Program-made: the position numbers and the translations under genes
NCBI RefSeq assembly: GCF_904849725.1
Contig: NC_058521.1
Coordinates: 343,774,638-343,838,637, forward strand
From: Hordeum vulgare subsp. vulgare
Lineage: Eukaryota > Streptophyta > Magnoliopsida > Poales > Poaceae
Length of the DNA: 64,000 nt
Reading direction: 5' to 3'
In this document: piece by piece, positions 1 through 11,096 of the stretch
Position numbering within the stretch: the first letter of the stretch is position 1
How the letters are laid out: each line of letters begins with the position of its first letter
The notes under the pieces: model-generated
Told to the model about the DNA's origin: nothing
The model's input: only the letters and a program-made list of their open reading frames with translations
The model's database searches: none

Positions 1-186
1 TTACAGACTAATAATCACCATCAATAAATGCATCGTCATCATCACTATCATGCATGTCTTCATGAATGACGTGCTCATCGGTTCAACGACGTGAAGTTGT
101 GAAAGGCCTTTCTGTAATCGGTCAAGCATTGATAAGTTATCCGCATCAGTAACCTCTTCTAGTTCCGGCTTAGGGGTGAAGTCAGA

Positions 187-460
187 TTCATTGTTCCAGC
201 TCCCCTTATTTTTTTCTTCTCTTCTTCTTATTCTTCTCCTTCTTGTTTCTTTCTTCTCTTCTTCTTCTTCTTCTTCTTCTTCTTCTTCTTCTCCTCCTCC
301 TCCTCCTCCTCTTATTCTCCTCTTCTCCTCCTCCTCTTCTTCTTCTTCTTCCTCTTCTTCCTATTAAACTAACTAACTACAACAACTATTACAACAACTA
401 CAATAGCAAAAACTACTACAACAACTACAATAACAAGAACAACTACTACAACAACAATAA
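187..460. repeat. (TTC/TCC)n and (AAC)n microsatellites inside CACTA, copy 1
   Basis: A pyrimidine-only tract of about 180 bp (TTC and TCC units) is followed by an AC-rich tract of AAC/TAC units from about 368 to 456. The open frames here encode only poly-Leu, poly-Ser or Asn/Tyr runs and are not genes. Confidence 0.9.
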
Positions 461-523
461 AAAATAAATTTTGTATTTATAATCTAATTCCAAAAATCTA
501 AATAACAAATATTTAATTTCCCC

Positions 524-760
524 GTGGGGGTGTGTGTGGGGGGGCTCACCGGCAGGGGCAGCTGTGGCGTCGTGGGCGGCGGGGCCGGGGGTGTTCCGGC
601 GGCGGGGCGGTGGGGCAGCGGCCCCGGGGGGCTGTGGGGCATCGGGACGGTGCCGGGGGCGGTGGGGCAGTGGCGGCGGGGCTGTGGGGCATCGGGGCAG
701 CGCTGAGGGCGGTGGCGCGATGGTGGTGGCGGCGGTGGGCGTCGGGTAAAGGAGTGGAAG
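524..760. other. GC-rich low-complexity block inside CACTA, copy 1
   Basis: A G-rich stretch built from degenerate repeats around gtggggcatcgggg and gcggcggtgg. It is strongly strand-asymmetric (G on the plus strand). Several overlapping frames are open because of base composition; none looks like a protein. The counterpart is at 36,460-36,670. Confidence 0.8.
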
Positions 761-834
761 AAAGTGGGGGTGTGTAACCGTTACATAGTGAATGAGAAAG
801 AGAGAGAGGGGCGGGGTGGGGGAAAGAGTCGTTA

Positions 835-1143
835 CGGAGATAGCTCTTTGCCGTCTTCCTCCGGCCACTTTGTCGTCCGCTAGTAGACGACAAATAAGGG
901 ACTCAAGTTTGACCTAACGTCCCCGCGGTCAGGTGGGCCCCACGTGTGTATTTGCCACCTGCTTTGCGGCTCTTTGACGTACGTGCCTGACGGCAAAGAT
1001 GTGACTGATGGCAAAGACCATCTATGCCATAAGCCATTTCTTTGTCGTCCGCTTTGTGGCAGCTGATGGCAAAGTCACTCTTTGCCGTCTGCTCGCTGAT
1101 GGCAAAGAGTTGGCAGATGGCAAAAAACTGAATTCCACTAGTG
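835..1143. repeat. CACTA right subterminal repeats, copy 1
   Basis: Multiple direct and inverted copies of a motif close to CTTTGCCGTC / GACGGCAAAG occur at short spacing up to the terminal ccactagtg. Such subterminal arrays are the usual binding sites of the TnpA protein in CACTA elements (family knowledge); binding here is inferred. Confidence 0.8.
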
Positions 1144-2215
1144 AAACACTCCACTTCTGAATTAGAGAGCATGCTTAAAGACTTTATCGCTTCTAAAAAA
1201 GCCTTCAACAAGAGTGTAGAAGAGAAATTAAAAAATTATATAGTCTCTCTTTGAAGGTACACAACATAGCTCATGATGTAGAGATGCTTAAAATTAGAAC
1301 TTCCCCCCTTGAGGAAAGAAAAACCACACCCATGAATGATATCCAAGTCCAAATTAATGAGAACATTAGAATGCTAATCAAACTTAAGGGTAGATGGGCT
1401 AGAGAAGAAGAAGAGGAAGATAGGATTAAGAGCCTTCCTACACACACTACCCTTGCTACTATACAAGTTGTTGAGGATCTCAAAACTATTAGCACCCATC
1501 ACATCCCTAGTCCTAATGGACCTATTAGTGGTGATGCTAATACCTCAACTCTAGGACAAGAAGGTCCTTTGAACTTAAAGACTACCAAAAGAATGAGCTT
1601 ATATGACATCACCACAACTTTAATTAATGGTAGTAAGCTTTATTTTGATAATTCTAGTCTTTCCGAAGTTATCACTTTTTGCAAAGAATGGCTAACGACC
1701 CCCACACTAGTACACTCAATATTGCCTTCACCGAGCATATTACCAATGCTCTTATCGAAGCTAGAGAGGAGAAGCTCAAGCTACAGAGTTCTATTCCTAG
1801 AAAACTAGAAGATGGTTGGGATCCAATGGTCAAGATTAAATTGAATAATATCTCTTGCTTTGCTTTATGTGATGTTGGAGCTAGTGCCTCTGTTATGACC
1901 AAAAGAATGTATGATATACTTGATTTGAAACCTTTTGATCAATGTTCTTTTGGTGTTTGTCTTGTTGGTTCTTCCATAAAGAAACGTTTAGGAATAATTG
2001 AAGATGTTCTTATTGTTGTCAATGATAATTATGTACCCGTTGATTTTTCTTATTATGGATATTGAGTGTGATCCCTCTGGTGCAATTATTTTGGGACGTC
2101 CTTTTCTCCGCACAATTGGTGTTATCATTGACATGAAAGACGGGACAACTAGATTGCAATTTCCTCTTATAAATTTAATGGAACGGTTCCTTGAAGGAAG
2201 ATTAAGTTACCTTAT
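1144..2215 (+). pseudogene. Athila-type gag C-terminus and aspartic protease, broken (copy 1)
   Basis: The first part, reading frame 1,251-1,808, is the C-terminal gag region (EERKTTPMNDIQVQINENIR, then an acidic REEEEEDR stretch). A shifted frame, 1,679-2,065, continues into a retroviral-type aspartic protease with the active-site motif CDVGASASVM and, further on, the ILGRPFLRTIG motif in a third frame (1,998-2,336). The frame change near 1,680 is a one-base loss in a T run and is shared with copy 2, so it predates the duplication. The break near 2,046 is an extra T specific to copy 1. No reverse transcriptase or integrase follows, so the element is gag-pro only. Non-functional. Confidence 0.85.
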
Positions 2216-2896
2216 GAGTCCGTTATTCGGGCTAGTTATTCTTCTGGAGTTGATAATACTTGATCTTTTTGCATCATACCTAGCTCAAAGGCATAAAAGA
2301 AAGCGCTTGTTGGGAGGCAACCCAATTTGTTTTTAATTTGAGTTTAAGTGGTCTTGATCCTTTTTACTACTATAGCAACATCATTGTATCTTTATTTTCA
2401 AGCTTTGTGCCAAGTTTTAGCCTTCTTTTGCAAGAGAGTTCTGAAGTTGTGACCTACTGTCTAGAAACAGATTCTGTCTGCTTGACGGAACAATTTGCCA
2501 GAAATAACCAGATCATCTTTTTTATCTGAATTGTTTTGATAGCATGCTCTATATAATTTTATTTCTAGCGTATGTTCTGAGTTTTTTGATTTGGGTTGCA
2601 GAAGTGCCCCGAAAAAAATATTTACTATGTGTTGTTTTGTTTTTTCCAGATTCTGTCACGTTTTGCCTTTTCATCATTTTGCAAATCTTAAGCTTGCTTT
2701 TTCTTTGCAAAAACCTTTTGGAAATCTTGAGAAACAGTAGTTCTTCATGAAAATCTTTATTTCCAGTAGATAATAAATTATTTTCTCATGGGCACTAACC
2801 ACTCTAATCAGCTTATGATGAGTTTCGTATGAAGGGGGTTTTCAAGTATGCGATGGAAGATGATGAAAGAAGATCCAGGAATGTCAAGTGCTCAAG

Positions 2897-2981
2897 CTTG
2901 GGGATGCCTCCGTGCATCCCCAAGAACTATTCAAGGAGACTCAAGCGTCTAATCTTGGGGATGCCCCCGTGCATCCCCTTC
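2897..2981 (+). repeat. Two GGGGATGC hairpins, copy 1
   Basis: Two near-identical 28-bp imperfect palindromes lie 57 bp apart (2,897-2,924 and 2,954-2,981). The first has 11-bp perfect arms, cttggggatgc and gcatccccaag, around a 6-base loop. The second keeps an 8-bp perfect core. In the element's RNA (plus strand) they would form GC-rich stem-loops. Copy 2 has them at 38,905-38,932 and 38,962-38,989. Confidence 0.85.
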
Positions 2982-4216
2982 TCCATCAAGAATCATCAGT
3001 TTGTCCATCTCCATGCTATATTTTTATCACTTCATATGTTATGTGCTATGCTTGGAGCGTCCCGCTCTGTACTTTTTAGTTTGTTTTAGTTTTACTTGCT
3101 GTTCATAACAAGTTGGAACCTAGCCTTCTTTGTTTGGGAGAGAAACACGCTCCACTCCACCCTAGAACACAACATAGGTTTTCATGCTTATCTTGTTTGT
3201 GTGTTCTTTATCTTTTCATAGCTGTTGTCATCCTTAGCTCTTAGTTTACATGCTTTATGTTTTTAAGTGCTTTTATTTAGGTTGATTTTGGAACTCTCTT
3301 GAGTTATCATGCTTATCTTGTTTAAGAGAGTTGGCTTGTTGCACTAAGGTGTGTGTCTTGCATGATGAGGTAATTGAGGTTGCTATTTAAGTATAGTAGT
3401 AACTTGCAATAGTTTTGAGGTATTGATTTGAGTAATTTTTGGACTATTGGTGCCAAGAGCTTGAGCCTATTAGTGATAGACGTCGTATTTTGGGAAATCC
3501 GTGTGTTTTTTAAAACAAAAAATTAGTTAAGAACTCCAGCTACTAGAGAGATCGCTAACCTCTAGAGGGATTGGAATATATAGAGTACCCTCACGTTACC
3601 ATGGGTCGAGGATGAGCAAGGATAACCAAACCCCCCAAACACTCCTCCTCAGGGTACTTGTCTCTTTGTGAATCACCTGACCAGATAGAGAGCTAACGAT
3701 AATAAGTGTATGGTTCTTCAAACTAATGTGAGTATTCGATTGATGGCACTTCCACCATCCATATTTTGCTAGCCTTTTCGGTGTCGTGCATTGCCCTTTC
3801 TCATCTTGAGAGTTGGTGCAAACTTCGCCGGTGCATCCAAACCCTTGGCATGATACGCTTTGTCTTCATAAGCCTCATTATATCTTTCCTCAAAACAGTC
3901 ACCATACCTACCTATTAAGGCATTTCCATATCCTTTCCAAGATACATTGCCATGCAACATCCACCATCTCATGACTTGATCTTCATGTCATACATGCATT
4001 TGCTTGATCGAGGAGCCGCATGCTAGTTGGGCCTTGCCCTTATTACTGCTACATGATGCGCTAGTTTCATTGCATATCCTGCTATACTGGCAGAGGCATA
4101 CATTTGCATACATCATGATAGTTTTCATTTGTCTTTATGTGAGTACTTCTTATAAATTGTGAAGATCTTCTTTTTATTCTAGTAAAACATAGAGTGTTGC
4201 CCTTAACTGAGAAAAA

Positions 4217-4284
4217 GATCCCAAAGAGGACAAACTAAAAGATCCCAAAGAGGACAAATGAAAAGATCCCAAAGAGGACAAATG
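4217..4284 (+). repeat. 24-bp tandem repeat x3 (gatcccaaagaggacaaa), copy 1
   Basis: Three consecutive copies of a 24-bp unit starting gatcccaaagaggacaaa. The same array is at 40,225-40,292 in copy 2. It lies in the Athila 3' non-coding region; no function is visible. Confidence 0.85.
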
Positions 4285-5155
4285 AGAGATAAATAGAAAG
4301 AGCCAAAGAGGCCACAAAAAAAGAAACAAAAGAGAGAAGGGGGCAACACTACTATTCCTTTTGACAGATCCACACTCGTACTCCATTGTTATATTTGTAC
4401 TCCATAGAGATTATCATTCATGCATAACTATGTGGGGACCCTTACACTACAGAACTTGGCTTGTATATTCCAATGATGAGCCTCCTCAAATGAGCTCTAG
4501 GTCTTCATGAGCAAGCAAGTTGGATGCACCCCCACTAGTTCCATTGGAGAGCTTACCTTAGCTCATATGTGCATCCGTTGCATGGCAATCCCTACTCCTC
4601 ACATAATATTTATCATTTGGCTTTCTCTCGCCTATGGTTGTCCTCATTGATGTGAGCCTTTCACACCTTTTTGTCTTCCTTCCCCATGATTATTGTTTTT
4701 GCCATCCTAAGTGCCAACATATCTTGCTTGCACTCATCCATTGCATGAGTTCTCAAAGTAGAAAGGGAGAGAATCATTTTGACTTGTGAGTCACTAGTGG
4801 TCTGGGGATGAGTAAAAATAAGATTCTGAAGGAGATAAGTGTGAAGTTTTAGTAGATTGAGTTCTCAATTAAAAAAATATTTTTATGCTCTAAACCCGTC
4901 TTCCACTTCTCGCACACAAACACTATTTCGAGACATTCAAGTCACGGACAGTGAGAGCTCTTGCACCTTTATGTTCTTACTTTGATAATTTCAATACTCA
5001 ATATAGACTCTTGCTTGTTATTGTCTTGACTTGAATTGCATATCTTACTTGCTTTACTTTGAAGTTCTTATATGTGTGTTAGCATGTCACCACAGAAATT
5101 ATTTGGGTTATCATTTACTTACTCGAGGACGAGCTGGAATTAACCTTGGGGATGT

Positions 5156-6799
5156 TGATACCTCCAAAATGAATGTACAATTTATACTTGTTCCATGATA
5201 TTTTGGGTGACATTGTTATATGTTTTGCTACACTTTTATATCTTTTTACACATATTTGGACTAACCTACTAACTCAGTGCACCCAGTGCCACTTTCCGTC
5301 TATTGATGTCTTTTTTTCTTGGACTTTTACCCAAATTTATAGAGCCCCAAAATTCCCGAGAAAAATATTTAAAATCAGCATGACGGAAGCTTAACGAAGC
5401 ATGAAGATGGGCCAGAGGGGAGCCAGGGGCTGTCCAGGCGGCCTCCCTGCGCGGCCTGGCCCCTGGCCGCGCCCACAGGTCAGATGGGTGGGTCCCACCT
5501 CCTATGGTGCCCTCCTTCGGCCTATATTTACCTCTCCAATACGAAACCCTTCCATCATATCCAAAATCGCAAATTTCTCCATCATACCGCTGTCGCAGCG
5601 CTTTCGAGATCGGGAGCGTCAGAAGACCTCTTCCCGGCACCCTGCCGGAAGGAGGATTGACCTCCGGGAGTTTCTCCACCGCCCTGGATGCCTCCCGTAC
5701 TTGCCTGGAGTAGTCCTCCTTGCACCATGGGTCGATGACCAGTAGCTATATGATGTCTTCTCTCCAATCTTGTGCTTCAATGACTAGCCCTTGTGAGCTG
5801 CCCTACATGATCAAGGAATCTATGTAATTTTCCTGCTATTGCGATGCTTGGTTTGCTGGGATCCGATGGATTATGAGATTATGTTCAGATTGTGATGAGT
5901 TATATATTTGATTATCCTTTTATATTATGTTCTTTAGTGATTCACGCATGTTCTCCGTTGCCCTTTATTGCTTTCACCGAGTAGAAGATTGTAACTCCTA
6001 GAGGGAGCGTTATGCATGATTGTGGGTTCATGCCCCCTAATGTCTAGCTTGAATGACAGAAACATGAGACTAGGGGATGTGCTATTGCCACCTGGGAGAA
6101 AACGATGGTGCTTGTGACCGCGGTTGCAAGGATTGTTTACGTTACGCAAAGTTTGTTAATGCAGTTGTCCGTTGCTTTGAGTTTACACATTGGGCGGGGC
6201 TCGCAACTTAATACCAGCGAGATATTTTGGATAGATATCTCAAGGTGGATGATTAGTAAGTAGATGCTGATGAATAAACGGTCTACTTGTCTTGGCATAC
6301 TGCCCATTACTTTTGAGCCTCTAACTTTCTAGTAGCATGATTAGCATTGCGGTGCGTTTATAATTCTGTCAATTCCCTAGCTGTAATTAGTTTACCCATG
6401 CATAGTTGTTTATCATCTTTCGGGAGAGAGACATCATGGGACTCTGGTCCATATTACAACCATTGTTTACACCTCCACCATTTACCGCTTTCATTTACTT
6501 TCCCGTTGCAATCACTATCACTATTCCCGCTTGTGTTTTGATCCTTTGCAAACTACAAGGCCGGAGAGATTGACAACCCCTCTGTACTCGTTGGGAGCAA
6601 AGTTATTTATTGTGTATGCAGGTCCATGTATTTTGCTAGCGGCACAACAGCGGACACCTACTTGTTGATCCTTGGAGTCCTCTTGGTTCGATAAACCTTA
6701 CAGTCCCCGTGTAAGGTGAATCTGCTGCTGACTACATCTCCACCTTCTACTTGGGGTAACCAACGAGGGGCGAGAAGTATATTCATCAACTCGTCATCA
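5156..6799 (+). mobile_element. Athila-type 3' LTR (copy 1)
   Basis: The LTR starts TGATACCTCC and ends GTCATCA (TG...CA), 1,644 bp, preceded by the polypurine tract. A TATA-like box ctatattta lies at 5,522-5,530. It matches the LTRs at 27,063-28,664, 40,630-42,287 and 62,573-64,000. It is directly followed by the Fatima-like LTR remainder (atgatttagcc). Open frames within it (5,269-5,745) are not conserved as proteins among the LTR copies. Confidence 0.9.
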
Positions 6800-7060
6800 A
6801 TGATTTAGCCTCCCTACACGGATAGGGGCCTCTAGTTTATGTAGACACCAGGGACCCTAGGTTTTACAACTTACCGACTATAATCGGGAATAGAAGAGCC
6901 GACCTAGTCTTTCTAAGATTGAAGTACACAACAATCTTTGAGATATTATTTCCAGTGGAGAGGTCGTCATAAGGCCCGGTCTTCTAGAAAACGGCCCAAT
7001 GGGCCCACTCATCATTGCATAACCGGCCGCCCGAGGACCCCAGATTCCCGGACTACCTCA
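6800..7060 (-). mobile_element. Fatima-like 5' LTR, remainder beyond the Athila insertion (copy 1)
   Basis: It matches the second half of the LTR at 18,209-18,617, including the stretch around ataatcgggaatagaagagc and the terminus ctacctca. The first half of this LTR lies on the other side of the Athila element and should be upstream of the window in copy 1. It is followed at 7,061-7,065 by the TSD ttggg. Confidence 0.85.
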
Positions 7061-7532
7061 TTGGGTGCATACTTCTTTAGCATAGCATCTACCATAAGCT
7101 TCTTCTTATCAGCAGGAGGGATAGGAGCTGGAATTTCTTCCTCCCCTTTAGTGGCTTATGCTGGGTTTTCATGCCTAAAAGTTGGCCTTCAAAAAACATG
7201 CACTAGTATCTTTCTGGCTCTTTTCTGACCTAGCTTATTAGCAAGCCTAGCTACTCGAGCTTTCATATTAGTAGGTCGGGCATACTCCTTCCTCACCGTG
7301 TTCTTGATTGTAGTCTTCTCCTTCTGCGTTTGAGAAGAAATATCGTATGGGAAAAATTAGCATTTTCTTCATCTGGGTTGAGCTTCTCCCTGGACCTGAT
7401 AGCTGACTTTGGAAAGCCATGGGAGCTAGGTGTTCCTGGGTCAGAAGTTGTCCTCTCTGGACTAGTGCTTAAATCCATGTCAGCACTAGCCTCACTGAAG
7501 TTAGCCTCACTGAAGTTGTTTTGACTATCCAT
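7061..7532 (-). pseudogene. Transposon-like ORF of unknown family, N-terminal part (copy 1)
   Basis: Read on the minus strand from an ATG at 7,532, the frame gives a Ser/Pro/Asp-rich N-terminus (MDLSTSPERTTSDPGTPSS) and a basic segment. After a frameshift it continues with KEYARPTNMKARVARLANKL and ends at the Fatima-like insertion site with IPPADKKKLMVDAMLKKYAP. The C-terminal continuation seen in copy 2 is at 18,204-17,832. I do not recognise the family; it resembles hypothetical proteins carried by grass transposons. Broken by frameshifts and by the insertion. Confidence 0.55.
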
Positions 7533-8495
7533 TGATCCTTACATGCTGACAGATAGCAAAGTAGACAAGCAGACCCTGTCAAATGATTTTGAAGAAATTG
7601 AAAGGGTAAGCATCACACAATTCAAAAGCTTTGCAACGATTTGAACTCCAAAAAATTAGGTTTAACATTCAGCAAAAAGGGATTTCGGTTCCACCAGGTC
7701 AAAAGTTTCCGAGCCACCAAGGCTGACGTTCTCATTAACACAAATTTGGCAACCATATTTGGTTTCTCATTGATCCTTACATGAGAACGTTCTTAGTAAC
7801 CCTAAAACAAAATAGGTAAGACCGACTTTTATTAATCGGTGACACCAATATTCATTTTTGCGGATAGCTAACCCTAAGTTTTCCATCGTTCTCTAACCTA
7901 AGAGACTTTTTTCTAGATAGGATAATCGCAATCGTGGACAGAATTCATCAAAGCCTATATGCAAAATAATCGGAAATAGGAGCGCAAAGAGGAGCAGGAT
8001 CCATAGCCTCGCTAGGTGATGGATTCGTTATGGCTACGATGGCAGTGAAGATATATGCCCTAGTTGTGGGTGACAACGATATGGATTTTTTGGTGCCACC
8101 GAGTTCCATAATTGTCAGCACACAAAACCTGATCAACCCTATGCTTTGGTGGGATCAGGATTTTGAGGTTGGCCACACCGAAATGCACTTTGGGAGGTTT
8201 TGGAATTGAGCCATTGTCGAGATGTATCTCTGAGAGCTCCTGACCCAGAGTGTCCCTAAAGTGCTTTCTCAAATTCTGTGATGTAGCGTTAATAGAATTT
8301 TAGACGAGAAAGCTAGAGAGTGGTACTTAGGCATTCTTGTATATCCAATTGGTCAAATAAAATAGAAAGTGAAATAACAACAAATTGGATATCCTTGAGT
8401 GGGCAAAATATGCATACCAACATGCTCGCACAATAAGATGTCAAATAAAACAAGGTGAACATGCACAAACACTCTAGTATCTACCATGCACTTTG
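7533..8495. other. Region between unknown ORF and chromovirus LTR, copy 1
   Basis: Non-coding on the evidence I can see. It corresponds to 43,005-44,158 in copy 2 but has lost 125 bp near 8,053 and 50 bp near 8,109. A short plus-strand gene-like stretch that copy 2 retains (about 43,507-43,740) is mostly deleted here. Confidence 0.6.
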
Positions 8496-9179
8496 TGTCA
8501 AGACCGGTTTCCAAATAAAACAACTTATTGGAAATCAGCCATGCATGTCACAAGTGTAGAGAAATATTTCCCACTGATAGACTCATCTTGATACAGAAAA
8601 CCAATAGTACTTAATATTTAACAGAGTAGAGCATAGGTTTCTCTACACTTTATTACAACATATCCAAGTCTCACACACACGAATGTGTTACAGTGGTAAT
8701 GGGATAACTCTACTACTTGTAATAAAAAGGGCACGTCACATCATAGTAATGTGACATGACAAGTACTACTACGCGACAAGCGTCAGAGTGAGGCTTGACG
8801 ATTTGTTCCTGGTGGCGGAAGCGGTGAGATAATATAGCGACAGACTCTAGGATCGCAAGACTAACTCGCAATCCTATAGACATCGGACTCGCTATCGAAC
8901 TCTTCATCCATGAGATCTCCTTCATCCATATTTGGCCACATCAACAAGCCAGTGAGTACTTCGAAAAGTACTCGCAAACAGTTTGCACAAAAGATGAGAT
9001 GCATGTAGTTAATTACTAATATGCATGGTTCAGATCATAATTCATCAAATAGAGCGGTTATAAGTCAATTAAGTTAGTTTATAAATCGGAGGGTAATCCT
9101 CCCGAGATATCCGAACAGAAAAAAGCACCGATCTGGTGTCTGGAGCGACGCCTCGAAAGGTTAACAAGTATTAATTTAC

Positions 9180-9400
9180 CACTGTCGGGCGTCTAAGCGA
9201 CACCTCATACGGCGCATAAAAATGAATAACAAGCCACAGTCGGGCGTCTTAGCAACACCAGAGAAAGGACGTCAAAACAAATAACACACCACAGTCAGGC
9301 ATCTTAGCGGCACCATAGAAAGGGCATAAAAATAAATAACAAGCCATAGTCGGGCATCTTAGCAACACCACAGAAAGGGCATAAAAATAAATAAGAATTA
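9180..9400 (-). repeat. 55-bp minisatellite in chromovirus LTR, four units (copy 1)
   Basis: Four tandem units of about 55 bp share the core agtcgggcgtcttagcgaca followed by an AT-rich part with ataaaaataaataa. The same array occurs in the other LTRs at 44,843-45,060 and 57,134-57,350, so it was part of the LTR before insertion. Confidence 0.85.
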
Positions 9401-11086
9401 TTCGGGTGGTAAAACCAACCTTCAGGATAATTTTAGAACAAAGATGTTAATAATAAAAATTTCCACAATATCATTGGATATCCACAACCTTTACTGGTCA
9501 ACCAACTTGTACTCCAAGGACCGACTCTAAGACTGACACTTGACCTGTCAAATGATTGTCCTTAGCTATGGACACGGCTACTCGAATAGTTTTGACTCTA
9601 CAGAGGGTGTACTCTTTACCCAAAGCCCATGGGTTTCGATAGTCTATATGACTAATCCCGCGTACGGTATTTTAGAAGCAATCACTTAAAATCAGCACAC
9701 ACTCATTTTACCCCCGCGAAGCCTGGCTTCACCCGAACTACGCTGCGAGGGAAAACCATAAGACGGGGAGGCTCCGAGCTCAACTACCATGGGATCAAAT
9801 TTATACCAGCGCTACAAAGGATTGCCTTCCCTCTTGGTCCTAGAACGGAAACACCCATGCCCCCTGACCGTATGACTGTATTTTGTCCAGGGCCATGGAT
9901 ACCCACATCCCGTCCGCTCTACATGGTGTGCGACTGATAATAGGCCTACGAATGACTCGACCGAATCCTCATTAGGAAACTCTGATAGCACGATAATGAA
10001 AGTAAGACGCTAACAAGACTCGATCTAGGTCGATACTGGAGTTATTATCTTCTTCCCATCACAATTATGTACTTGTCATGACTAGGACAGAACCTATCAC
10101 GCTCTGCGTGACTAGGTTATACATGACCTCTCACAGCCATCACTTTTCATAGCCTTGTTTTAACTTTGTTTATTAGATTTGGAATATGTTTGAATAATGC
10201 ATTGTATGAATGTTAAATTTTTGTTAGTGAGCAAACAACACATCAAAAGTTCAAACATGCTTGCCTGGTTCCACGTAGTCGGGATCATGCTTGGTGAAGT
10301 TAACGCTACATAACACAACACATATCTTCGTAAAAGTTGAGGACTAGATACTATCTCCAAATAGTTATTAAATAAATCTAAAAATAAACTAGACCATCAG
10401 GGCAAGATTTTGCAAACGAAATCAATTCAAAAGCTATTATTGATTAATAGTTATAAGCACAACAAGATCAGGTTCCATTCTGTAATAAAACAAAAGTTGT
10501 CCAGGGGCTAGTTTGAGAAAACTCAAAACGCCCGAAAGAAAATACGTCAACCTGCCTCAAAGACGGCTTCTGGTGAAAACGCCTTCGAGAAAAAGGTTTC
10601 GAAAAAGAAGAACCCTGACGAGGTGGTCCCATCGTGTCAGGTTTGAACTCACTGGGGCCAGAGGCGTGCGGTGGTCGTTGGCAGCGACAGACAAAGCAAC
10701 AGTGCCAACCTAGGCCACCTACACACTCACCATGCTCCCGCACGTCGGTGACAGGCGGATAGGATCGAGGGGGAGGATCTATGTCGACGGCGACCTTGCT
10801 CTGGCGGACGGTAGCTTCTAACACCACCGGATCTCACCGAGGGGCTCGCCTGCGATCAAATCGGAGGGTGTTTTAGGAGGAGGGATTCTCTTAGAGGCCA
10901 TAGAACGTCTCAGGCGCTCCTATCTCCTCTCACCTTGCTCGAATGTTGTTGAGGTCAATGGCGGATCGGAGCGCCGGAATCGAAGAAGTAGGCCTCCCCG
11001 AGGCCCTTCTTAGGCTTGGGCACGGCTTCAGAGTGGGGATGGAGTATGGTGGAGTGGGTGATGTGTTCGGCAGCTCGGAGGGGGCT

Positions 11087-11096
11087 CTATTTATAG
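11087..11096 (-). promoter_or_regulatory. LTR TATA box (copy 1)
   Basis: The minus strand reads CTATAAATAG, a perfect plant TATA box, in the context aactataaatagagccccc. The box is retained in all three LTRs of this element type in the window. Confidence 0.75.

Larger units (their letters stand above)
1..1143 (-). mobile_element. CACTA DNA transposon, right end (copy 1)
   Basis: This is the right-hand part of the CACTA element described at 29,770-37,150, duplicated with the large unit. It contains the pyrimidine-rich microsatellite, the GC-rich block and the subterminal repeats built on the TTTGCCGTC/GACGGCAAA motif. The terminal bases here read ccactagtg, against ccagtagtg in copy 2, so the terminal inverted repeat carries point changes. 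Compared with copy 2 about 85 bp of subterminal hairpin sequence are missing near 850. Confidence 0.85.
2216..5155 (+). other. Athila 3' non-coding region (copy 1)
   Basis: About 2.9 kb between protease and 3' LTR with no credible coding capacity and no env-like ORF. It starts with the motif agcgcttgttgggaggcaac, which I know from Triticeae Athila elements. It contains the paired hairpins at 2,897-2,981 and a 24-bp repeat at 4,217-4,284. It ends with the purine-rich stretch gaattaaccttgggga just before the 3' LTR, which serves as the polypurine tract. Confidence 0.7.
1144..6799 (+). mobile_element. Athila-type Gypsy retrotransposon, 3' half (copy 1)
   Basis: Second copy of 37,151-42,287: gag C-terminal part, protease, long non-coding 3' region, polypurine tract and 3' LTR. 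It begins exactly at the right end of the CACTA insertion and ends with the 3' LTR inside the Fatima-like LTR. The 5' half should lie upstream of the window beyond the copy-1 CACTA. Copy 1 retains 559 bp of the 3' non-coding region (4,542-5,100) that copy 2 has lost. Confidence 0.85.

Noticed and set aside
176..467. Open frames of poly-Leu, poly-Ser and Asn/Tyr runs
   Set aside because: Products of TTC/TCC and AAC microsatellites. The same applies to 30,737-30,984, 31,297-31,785, 31,894-32,223 and 36,092-36,310.
446..893. Long frames on both strands in the GC-rich block (also 36,468-36,671)
   Set aside because: Pro/Ala/Arg or Gly/Ala-rich frames kept open by base composition; no continuity between copies.
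5269..5745. Overlapping frames of 114-136 codons in the Athila-type LTR (also 40,801-41,220 and 62,829-63,152)
   Set aside because: They lie around the LTR transcription start in GC-rich sequence on both strands. The frames are shifted or truncated between LTR copies, so there is no protein conservation.
10468..10827. Frames of 87-119 codons in the chromovirus LTR (also 11,217-11,564 and 46,148-46,492)
   Set aside because: GC-rich LTR part; the frames are not kept in the more diverged 5' LTR at 58.4-59.4 kb.
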